The notes beneath the pieces are model-generated. The model did no database searches. It saw nothing but the letters and a program-made list of their open reading frames with translations, and was not told the DNA's origin. Source: JBKPFU01 sp046728975 (GTDB taxonomy: Bacteria; Actinomycetota; Thermoleophilia; Gaiellales; Gaiellaceae). From it: DNA of 16,923 bases. Positions 7,129-13,301 of the stretch are shown here, piece by piece. The DNA lies in NCBI GenBank assembly GCA_046728975.1, contig JBKPFU010000064.1:1-16923 (forward strand), in the 5' to 3' direction. Each line of letters opens with the position of its first letter. Positions within the stretch are counted from its first letter, which is position 1. The translations under genes were made by a program, and so were the position numbers.

Positions 7129-7532
7129 ATCGCGTCGAGCCGTGCGATCGCCGTGCGGAGCTCCTCGCGCTCCTGCTCGTGGCTCATGAAGGCGCGCGCG
7201 AAGCGGGTCTCGCCGAGGGACGTCAGGCGCAGGTGCGCGACGCGGCCGTCGTTCGACGATTGCTCGCGCTCGACCAAGCCCGCCTGCTCGGCTCGTCGGA
7301 CGAGCTCGGTGACCGTGCTTTGCGCGAGCTGGAGGCGGTCGGCCAGCTCCGTCACCGTCGAAGACTCCGTGCCGTTCGGAGCCCCTTTGATCATCAGCAG
7401 CAGCAGGTACCGCTGCGGCGTGAGGCCCGAGTCCCGGGCCACGCGCTCGCTCTTGCGCAAGAACCTACGCACGGCAGCGCGGAACTCGGCGACGGCAATC
7501 GCCTCGCCCGACGACAGCTGCTCTCGCCCCAC
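7125..7532 (-). CDS. MarR-family transcriptional regulator
   Basis: This 135-residue winged-helix regulator has the helix-turn-helix at about 60-87 (TVTELADRLQLAQSTVTELV), followed by the wing DGRVAHLRLT at 95-104 and a C-terminal dimerisation helix. These are the standard MarR landmarks. It contains no cysteine at all, so although it heads a redox operon it cannot sense oxidants by the OhrR-type thiol mechanism. A small-molecule ligand is more likely. The GTG at 7532 is chosen because a TAAAAT box lies 6 bases upstream. It is translationally coupled to the two downstream genes and probably autoregulates the operon, as many MarR proteins do (inference). Confidence 0.88.
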   Translation of the reverse strand: MGREQLSSGEAIAVAEFRAAVRRFLRKSERVARDSGLTPQRYLLLLMIKGAPNGTESSTVTELADRLQLAQSTVTELVRRAEQAGLVEREQSSNDGRVAHLRLTSLGETRFARAFMSHEQEREELRTAIARLDAM

Positions 7533-7538
7533 ACGTGA

Positions 7539-7544
7539 ATTTTA
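7539..7544 (-). promoter_or_regulatory. -10 box of the marR redox operon, leaderless
   Basis: TAAAAT reads on the minus strand from 7544 to 7539, with 6 bases to the GTG at 7532, so the mRNA would start at the GTG. The first three bases of the box are the TAA stop of the upstream SDR gene. A CACGTG palindrome at 7532-7537 overlaps the start and could be part of an operator, but nothing else supports that. No clear -35 hexamer was found. Confidence 0.55.
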
Positions 7545-8306
7545 GTCGTCTCGTTCTCGGTACCCGCGCGAAGCCAGCAGCCGGTTCACGAGGCCCGGGG
7601 CGAGCGCCTGGATGAGCGCGGGCCCTCGGTACCACGCGGGGAGGAAGACCTCGCGCCGGTCCCGCTCGACCCCTCGCATGATTCGATCGGCGATGTAGTC
7701 CGGCTCGACGACGACACTGCGCATCAACGGGCTTCGCAGCCGCGAACGCTGCGGGAAGCCTTCCGTTTCGACGAACCCTGGATTGACCGTGTGCACGCGG
7801 ATCCCGCGTGAGCGAAGCTCCGCGGCCGTCGCGCGGGAGAAGGCAAGCTGGGCGTGCTTTGCTGCGCTGTACGGCCCGGACGGCGGGAAGGCGACCGTTC
7901 CCGCCACGGAGACCACGTTGACGACGTCTGACGGCGCGCCGGCCAGCAGGGCGGGTAGAAACGCACGAAGGCACCAGACCCCGCCGAGGTAGTTGATCCG
8001 CAGCACGCGCTCGATCGCCTCCGCGTCGCTGTCGAGAAACCTGACGCGGCCTGGGATGCCGGCGCTGTTCACGAGCAGCTTGATGGCCGGGTGCCGCTCG
8101 GTGATCGCGCCGGCGGTCCGATTCACGGCTTCTCGATCCGCGACGTTGCAGATCTCGCACTCGGCACTCAACTCGTCCGCCACCCGGCGCAGGCGCTCCT
8201 CGCCGCGGGCGATCAACACGCACGTCCACCCGTCGGCGTGGAGTCGGCGCGCCACGGCGGCACCGATCCCGCTCGAGCCGCCGGTGACGACGGCTACTTG
8301 CGGCAA
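7542..8306 (-). CDS. Short-chain dehydrogenase/reductase (SDR)
   Basis: This is a 254-residue classical SDR. TGGSSGIG at 8-15 is the NAD(P) Rossmann motif, NSAG at 80-83 and Asn104 in RINYLG follow, and catalytic Ser133, Tyr146 and Lys150 lie in VVSVAGTVAF and YSAAKHA. The C-terminus carries a substrate-binding region and no membrane helix. The substrate is unknown; the C-terminal EVFLPAWYRGPALIQAL segment resembles SDRs acting on lipids or aldehydes, but this is weak. I chose TTG at 8306, which starts MPQVAVVTGG directly at the first strand and overlaps the subtilase stop by 13 bases. Starts further upstream read a subtilase shadow. Its stop codon forms half of the marR -10 box. Confidence 0.87.
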   Translation of the reverse strand: MPQVAVVTGGSSGIGAAVARRLHADGWTCVLIARGEERLRRVADELSAECEICNVADREAVNRTAGAITERHPAIKLLVNSAGIPGRVRFLDSDAEAIERVLRINYLGGVWCLRAFLPALLAGAPSDVVNVVSVAGTVAFPPSGPYSAAKHAQLAFSRATAAELRSRGIRVHTVNPGFVETEGFPQRSRLRSPLMRSVVVEPDYIADRIMRGVERDRREVFLPAWYRGPALIQALAPGLVNRLLASRGYRERDD

Positions 8307-11300
8307 ATGCGGACGATGCGCCGCGCGGCCACGGTCCCACCGCCGCGGAGCGATACCGCCGCGCGCAGGAGGTGCTTGCCCTTCGGCGCGCGGGCGGTGC
8401 GCCACGTCGCCACGTACAGCCCCGCGCTGCCGCGGCGGACGGTGGCGATGCGGCGCTTCCCGTCGAAGAAGCGAACGCCGGCGATCCGGCGCGGCGCCCC
8501 TGCGGCAACCACCAACGGCTGGCTGCGCGCGGCGCAGGCCCTCCGCTGCGGCAGCAGCCAGGTGACGGTCGCGGCGCGCACGCCGCGAATCGTGATCCGG
8601 CGGAAGACCGAGTTCGGGAGGATGTTCCCGCCCGCCTGGTCGATGTTCTTCGCTTCCTGGAAGTCGGACGCGACCGCGGTCGCGCGCAACCGCCCGCGCG
8701 GGATCGCGGGAGCGTCGCGCGGGATCGCCCAGACCGCGAGCCCCGATGCCGGGTCGTACAACGCCGCGCCGAGCAGCGTGCGGCGGTAGTTGATCAGGAG
8801 CGACGTCGGATCAACCCCCGACCCGCGGTCGGTGACCCGCGCCGCGAGTAGCGGGCGCCCGGCGGTGACGCGCGCGGTCAACAGCTTGAACCTCGGCGGG
8901 CGGACGTCGTTCACCCACGAGCGCAGCTGATACCGGCCGCGAAGCGCCTCTCCGGTGAACTCGTCCGACGCCGAGTCGACGGCGACGAAGTAGCGCCCGG
9001 GACGCGGGAACACCGCTCCCGCGGCGCCGACGTCGAGGCGGAAGCCGAAGGTGAGCACGTTCACGTTCACGGGCGTTCCCGCGTAGCCCTGGACGTCGTT
9101 CTCGTCGGGCGAGCCGAGAAACCACGGGTCGACGAGCGCGCCGCGGCTCTGGCCGACCACGGCGACGCCAAGGTTCGCGACCGGGTTCGCCAGATGCGCC
9201 TCGTACAGAGTCTCGGAGCCGAGCTGGTTCATCGGCGCGCCGTTGTAGTCCGGCGGAGGGCCGAACGGAGCGCTCGGGAAGCGGTAGGCGCTCACGCGCG
9301 AGCTCCCGTCGGTCGTTCCCTGTTGGAACCGGCGCAGCCGCCTGGCCGCGACGGACTCGAGCGCCGGCCGCGTCACGAGGAAGAGATACGGGATGCGCCG
9401 CGTCTCAAGCCCTCGCCGCAGCACGATCAGGCCGTAGTTGTCTCCGGCCGGAGCGCCCGCGTCGGCGTGGGCCGAGGCCGCGAAGCTCGCGCTGCCTCCG
9501 GGCGGTACCGTCACCGACGCTGGCAGATCGAGCGCCGCGCCTGCGCTCGCTGACTGCGGGTGCAGCTCCACGGTCCACGGCCCCGCGCCGGCGCCGGCAT
9601 CGGAGACGGTGATCCCGAGCGTCCGACGCGCCGACCTCGAATTCGCGTTCAGGTCGCCGAACGAGAGCGACTGCGGGTCTGTGAAGACGCCGGGATTGTC
9701 CGCCGCGGCGACGTTGATCAAGCCGCCGCCCTCCAGCGTGACCGGCGCCTCGGCGCTGCGAGCCGTGTTGCCCCATGCCGGTCCGGCGGTCGACATCAGG
9801 GCCGACTTGACCTCGGCGGGGGACCATCCGCGATGGCGCTGGACCAGCAGCGCCGCCGCTCCCGTTACATGCGGCGTGGCCATGCTCGTCCCGTCGAAGA
9901 CGGCGAACGGTCCGCCGAACTCCGGCAGGGTCGACGAAAGGATCTGCCCGCCGGGGGCGGCGAGGTCGGGCTTCAACCGGTGCCCGAAGGCCGTCGGCCC
10001 CGCGGAGGAGAAGCTGGTCACGATCCCGCTCCGGCCCGTCATGATCTCCTGCGTCCCGGCCAGGATCCGGATCGGCGAGCGGCCGCCGTGCGCAGCGAGG
10101 TAGTCGCGCAGGCGCCCGCCGTCGAGGTCGGAGACCATCGCGATCGGGAAGTCGACGATCCGCAGCGGGATGGGATTCGCTTCGCCGAAGCGGTTGTCGA
10201 CGACGATCATTCCCACCGCGCCCGCATCGTGCGCCCGGACGGCCTTCGAGAAGAACGTGCAATTGCCGCGGAAGACGAGCGCGATCGCGCCGTCCATCGA
10301 GTGGGCGGGCGGAACGTTGCCGCGCGGCCCGTTCGGGTCGTTCGCAGGCCCGCAGAGGTGGCGGTCGACCGCCCGCCCCTCGGTCCCGACGATGGAGCCC
10401 ACATCCGCGAGCGTCACGTCCGCGCTCGACCAGGTCCCGGGGAGCTCGACGATCGTCTGCACCGGAACCTGGGTCAGGTTCGCGGGCGCGCCGGGCGCGC
10501 GTACGGTGAGCGCAGGCGCAAAGACGTGGGCGTTGGAAACGGCGGCGACCGAAATCGCATCGGGCGCCGTGCCCGGCGAACCGACCGACCCGAGCCCGAA
10601 GTCGTCGCGATCGTTCCCGCCGGCGAATACCGGGACGACCCCGGCGTTGGCCACGTTCCGAACCGCCTCCACGAGCGCGTCCTGCTCGGGGTCGGCCTGT
10701 GGGCCGCCGCCGGAGAAGTTGATCACGTCCATACCGTCACGCACGGCCGCCTCGAACGCGGCGACGATCTCCGGGGTGAAGGCGTCGTGGTCGCCGAGCG
10801 GTGTGGGGGCGTTGAACACCCGGTAGTTGCCGATCCACGCGCGCGGCGCGATACCGGAGAGGCCGGGCGTGAACGGGTGGTCGGTCCCCGCCCCGGCGGC
10901 CGTGCCCGCATCCCCGGCAGCGATGCCGGCCACGTGCGTCCCGTGGAAGGAGCTTCGGCGGTCGAGGGCGAGGCGGCCCTGGCGCCCGGAGCCGGGGCCG
11001 GGGAACGCGCGGGCGACGACCACCTTCGGCGTCGTCCACGCGCGGCCGCCCCTTGGGAACCCCTCCGGATACGAAAACCCCGCCGGGTTGAAGAACGGAT
11101 TCGAGGGGTCGACGCCGTCGTCGACCACGCCGATCTTCACTCCCTCGCCGCGGTTGCCGGTCGCCCAGAAGGCGTCAGCATGGATGAGCGCCGGGCTGCG
11201 GTTCAGCTTCTGGCGGTAGCGGAGGCTGGGGTAGATCTTCGTGATGAAGCCAAGGCGCACGAGCGTCGGCAGCTTCGTCACCGGAAGCTCGACCGCGAGC

Positions 11301-11683
11301 CCGTCCAGGATCACGCGGTACCGGTGCCGGATCTGGGCGGTCGGGATCGCGCGCTTCAGCCGGCGCGCCGCGCCCCGCTGCATGCGGTCGAGGCGGGCCA
11401 GGTAGGCGCGGGAGGAGCGCGACGAGACGTTGAGCCTCGAGCGGTACGAGAGGAGGCCCCCGCGGGCGGCAAGGGGCGGCAGCCTGAGATCGACGACCAC
11501 CGTGACGCGGCCGCGGGCATGCCCGGCGGGAGCGCGGATGACGCCGTGGCGCACGAGCGGGATCGTCGTCTCGCCCACCGTGCGGCGCACCGGCTGGAGG
11601 GCTGCGGATGCTCCGGAGGCGAGGACGAGCGCCGCAGCGAGCGGGAGGAGTCCGATGCGGCGCAACCGGCTTAGGTTAGCCAC
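8294..11683 (-). CDS. Large secreted subtilisin-like serine protease with PA domain
   Basis: The protein is about 1129 residues. A signal peptide (hydrophobic core GLLPLAAALVLASGASA) is followed by an inhibitor_I9-like prodomain and a peptidase S8 domain with Asp188 in VVDDGVD, His247 in HGTHVAG, Asn357 (oxyanion hole) and Ser600 in DGTSMATPHV. A protease-associated (PA) domain is inserted between His and Ser at about 465-555 (GAIALVFRGNCTF). After residue 650 come beta-rich modules, the last Ig-like and ending RRIVRICRK. It should degrade extracellular protein or peptide substrates. GTG at 11683 is listed. TTG at 11665 is an equally good alternative because it sits 7 bases after a TAACCT box and keeps the signal peptide. 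The frame is open to 11815, but that part overlaps fabI. The catalytic tetrad is intact. Confidence 0.88.
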   Translation of the reverse strand: MANLSRLRRIGLLPLAAALVLASGASAALQPVRRTVGETTIPLVRHGVIRAPAGHARGRVTVVVDLRLPPLAARGGLLSYRSRLNVSSRSSRAYLARLDRMQRGAARRLKRAIPTAQIRHRYRVILDGLAVELPVTKLPTLVRLGFITKIYPSLRYRQKLNRSPALIHADAFWATGNRGEGVKIGVVDDGVDPSNPFFNPAGFSYPEGFPRGGRAWTTPKVVVARAFPGPGSGRQGRLALDRRSSFHGTHVAGIAAGDAGTAAGAGTDHPFTPGLSGIAPRAWIGNYRVFNAPTPLGDHDAFTPEIVAAFEAAVRDGMDVINFSGGGPQADPEQDALVEAVRNVANAGVVPVFAGGNDRDDFGLGSVGSPGTAPDAISVAAVSNAHVFAPALTVRAPGAPANLTQVPVQTIVELPGTWSSADVTLADVGSIVGTEGRAVDRHLCGPANDPNGPRGNVPPAHSMDGAIALVFRGNCTFFSKAVRAHDAGAVGMIVVDNRFGEANPIPLRIVDFPIAMVSDLDGGRLRDYLAAHGGRSPIRILAGTQEIMTGRSGIVTSFSSAGPTAFGHRLKPDLAAPGGQILSSTLPEFGGPFAVFDGTSMATPHVTGAAALLVQRHRGWSPAEVKSALMSTAGPAWGNTARSAEAPVTLEGGGLINVAAADNPGVFTDPQSLSFGDLNANSRSARRTLGITVSDAGAGAGPWTVELHPQSASAGAALDLPASVTVPPGGSASFAASAHADAGAPAGDNYGLIVLRRGLETRRIPYLFLVTRPALESVAARRLRRFQQGTTDGSSRVSAYRFPSAPFGPPPDYNGAPMNQLGSETLYEAHLANPVANLGVAVVGQSRGALVDPWFLGSPDENDVQGYAGTPVNVNVLTFGFRLDVGAAGAVFPRPGRYFVAVDSASDEFTGEALRGRYQLRSWVNDVRPPRFKLLTARVTAGRPLLAARVTDRGSGVDPTSLLINYRRTLLGAALYDPASGLAVWAIPRDAPAIPRGRLRATAVASDFQEAKNIDQAGGNILPNSVFRRITIRGVRAATVTWLLPQRRACAARSQPLVVAAGAPRRIAGVRFFDGKRRIATVRRGSAGLYVATWRTARAPKGKHLLRAAVSLRGGGTVAARRIVRICRK
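11673..11678 (-). promoter_or_regulatory. -10 box for the subtilase gene (favours TTG start at 11665)
   Basis: TAACCT reads on the minus strand from 11678 to 11673, with 7 bases before a TTG at 11665 in the subtilase frame. The spacing equals that of the other leaderless starts in the window. If used, the GTG at 11683 would lie outside the transcript. Confidence 0.4.
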
Positions 11684-11690
11684 AAACTCA

Positions 11691-11696
11691 TAAACT
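11691..11696 (+). promoter_or_regulatory. -10 box for fabI, leaderless
   Basis: TAAACT is followed by 6 bases and then the GTG at 11703. The box lies 12 bases from the divergent TAACCT box, so the two promoters overlap and RNA polymerase binding at one should exclude the other. No convincing -35 hexamer was seen. Confidence 0.5.
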
Positions 11697-11702
11697 CGCC
11701 AC

Positions 11703-12479
11703 GTGCCGGACTTCGCCGGAAAGCGCGGCCTCGTTCTCGGCGTGGCCAACAAGCGCTCGATCGCGTGGGCGATCGCGCAGCGCCTGGCAGATGGTGGCGC
11801 GCAGTTGGCCTTCACCTACCAGGGCGAGCGGATCGAGAAGGCGGTCCGCGAGCTCGCGGACAGCGTCGGCAGCCCACTTGTCACCGAGTGCGACGTGCGC
11901 GCGGACGAGGACATCGAGCGCGTGTTCGGCGAGGTGGCGGAGGCGTTCGACGGCCAACTCGACCTGCTCGTGCACTCGGTCGCCTTCGCCGCGGCCGAGG
12001 ACCTGGAAGGGCGTTTTACGGACACGCCGCGTGACCGCTACTGGCTCGCACTCGACGTCAGCGCCTACTCGCTCGTCGCGTGCGCTCGGGCGGCCGAGCC
12101 GCTGATGGCCGCGGCCGGCGGCGGCTCGATCCTGACGATGACGTATTTGGGGGGCGAGCGCGCGGTGCCGCACTACAACGTGATGGGCGTGGCCAAGGCG
12201 GCACTCGACGCGTCGGTTCGGTACCTCGCCTGGGACCTGGGCCAGAAGAACATCCGCATCAACGCCGTCTCAGCGGGGCCGGTGAGGACGCTGGCCGCGC
12301 GCTCGATCGCGGGCTTTCCGACCATGGAGGCGATCGTCGAGGAGCGCTCTCCGCTGCACCGCCACATCTCCGCCGACGACGTCGGCGCCGCCGCCGCGTT
12401 TCTGCTTTCCGACGAGGCGGCGAACGTCACCGGGACGACGCTCTACGTCGACTCCGGGTATCACTCGATGGGTATGTAG
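11703..12479 (+). CDS. fabI: Enoyl-[acyl-carrier-protein] reductase (NADH), FabI type
   Basis: This is a 258-residue FabI-type SDR. The N-terminal GLVLGVANKRSIAWAIA is the specific FabI cofactor motif, and HSVAFA near 91-96 is conserved. The catalytic YxxMxxxK reads Tyr158, Met161 and Lys165 in PHYNVMGVAKAALDAS; a second conserved Tyr148 precedes it. The C-terminal GTTLYVDSGYHSMGM closes the fold. It catalyses the last reduction of each fatty-acid elongation cycle, the step inhibited by triclosan and, in the mycobacterial InhA homologue, by isoniazid adducts. The GTG start is supported by the -10 box 6 bases upstream. It is monocistronic as far as can be seen, and converges on the cyclase gene. 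Confidence 0.95.
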   Translation: MPDFAGKRGLVLGVANKRSIAWAIAQRLADGGAQLAFTYQGERIEKAVRELADSVGSPLVTECDVRADEDIERVFGEVAEAFDGQLDLLVHSVAFAAAEDLEGRFTDTPRDRYWLALDVSAYSLVACARAAEPLMAAAGGGSILTMTYLGGERAVPHYNVMGVAKAALDASVRYLAWDLGQKNIRINAVSAGPVRTLAARSIAGFPTMEAIVEERSPLHRHISADDVGAAAAFLLSDEAANVTGTTLYVDSGYHSMGM

Positions 12480-12480
12480 A

Positions 12481-12513
12481 CGGCGCGGGACCGGGGCTTA
12501 CGTCCGGGCGCCG
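12481..12513. terminator. Hairpin between convergent fabI and cyclase genes
   Basis: CGGCGC at 12481-12486 pairs with GCGCCG at 12508-12513, and GGAC at 12488-12491 pairs with GTCC at 12502-12505. This gives a 10-bp stem with a small internal loop and a 10-base apical loop. The cyclase stop codon lies in the apical loop and the fabI stop just outside the stem. A near-symmetrical structure at a tail-to-tail junction suggests a bidirectional terminator, though neither side has a T-tract. Confidence 0.45.
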
Positions 12514-13280
12514 GCGACCCACGCCTCGACGCTCTGATCGCGTCCGCGTAGCTCCAGCGTCCGTCGTTCGAGCCGCGTTGTGTCGAGGCTGCCGGCGGTG
12601 GCAGCCTCGGCGCTGACCAGGATCTCACCTGCCCCCGCGAGATCGGTGAGCCGCGCGGCCGTGTTGACTGTGTCGCCGAGCGCCGTGAAATCGCAGGCAT
12701 CCCCTTCTCCGACGGCGCCCACGAACGATTTGCCGGTGTGCACTGCCGCGCCGAGTGGAATCCACGGCTCTGGCCCGTCGTTGCGCGTCTGCTCGACTAG
12801 GCCGCACGCAGCGGCGATTGCGTTCGCAGCGTGGTCGCTCCCGGCGAAGCCCGGGATGAAGAGCGCGACGGCGCCGTCGCCGACGAACTTGTCGACGATG
12901 CCGTCGCATTCATCGATGACCTCCGCCGCCGCCCCATAGAAGCGGGCCATCAGGCGCGAGAACTCCTCCGGCGGCATCCGTTCGGCGATCGCGGTCGACC
13001 CACGGACGTCGGCAAAGAGAACCGAGATCTCGACCTCGGCGCCCCCGGGCTCCTTGGCAATTGCGCGGATGCACCACTTGCAGAGCCGCCGGTTGAGCGG
13101 CGAGGGGCCATACGCGATCGCCCGCATCACGACGCCGCCCGGCCCACGGAAGGGAGCGTTGCAGAGCTTGCAGCGCGGCGGCGACGGCAGCGCGCCCCAG
13201 ATTCGCCGCATGCGATGGAGGCGGGGGAAGTCGCCGGTCAGCATCCTCTCCCACATTTCCTCGCGCGTGAGCTTTGCCAT
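12498..13280 (-). CDS. Class III adenylate/guanylate cyclase with N-terminal four-Cys module
   Basis: The protein has 260 residues. Residues 1-80 carry two CxxC pairs, Cys37/Cys40 (CKLC) and Cys67/Cys70 (CKWC), separated by 26 residues and likely binding zinc or an iron-sulfur cluster. Residues 83-255 form a class III cyclase homology domain with metal ligands Asp91 (FADVRGST) and Asp135 (VGDGAVALF), Lys131 for base recognition, and Asn206 and Arg210 (GDTVNTAARL) for the transition state. All are present, so it should be active. Position 199 is Thr where classical enzymes have Asp, as in class IIIb cyclases. The product is most likely cAMP. There is no signal peptide or clear membrane helix. 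The ATG has a TAGCGT box 7 bases upstream. The four-Cys module may let a metal or redox state control cyclic nucleotide production. Confidence 0.9.
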   Translation of the reverse strand: MAKLTREEMWERMLTGDFPRLHRMRRIWGALPSPPRCKLCNAPFRGPGGVVMRAIAYGPSPLNRRLCKWCIRAIAKEPGGAEVEISVLFADVRGSTAIAERMPPEEFSRLMARFYGAAAEVIDECDGIVDKFVGDGAVALFIPGFAGSDHAANAIAAACGLVEQTRNDGPEPWIPLGAAVHTGKSFVGAVGEGDACDFTALGDTVNTAARLTDLAGAGEILVSAEAATAGSLDTTRLERRTLELRGRDQSVEAWVAGART

Positions 13281-13287
13281 AGGCCTG

Positions 13288-13293
13288 ACGCTA
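13288..13293 (-). promoter_or_regulatory. -10 box of the cyclase gene, leaderless
   Basis: TAGCGT reads on the minus strand from 13293 to 13288, 7 bases before the ATG at 13280. It lies in the 21-base gap after the membrane-protein gene, so the cyclase probably has its own start site as well as any read-through. Confidence 0.45.
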
Positions 13294-13301
13294 CATGCGC
13301 C

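Noticed and set aside
9560..11674. Long plus-strand open frame of 704 codons opposite the protease gene
   Set aside because: It is Arg/Asp/Gly-rich with no recognisable domain and lies wholly antisense to a gene with an intact catalytic tetrad. Long antisense frames are expected in very GC-rich coding DNA.
11684..11815. Protease start at 11815
   Set aside because: It would overlap the fabI coding start by more than 100 bases and bury the signal peptide. Starts at 11683 or 11665 fit secretion.
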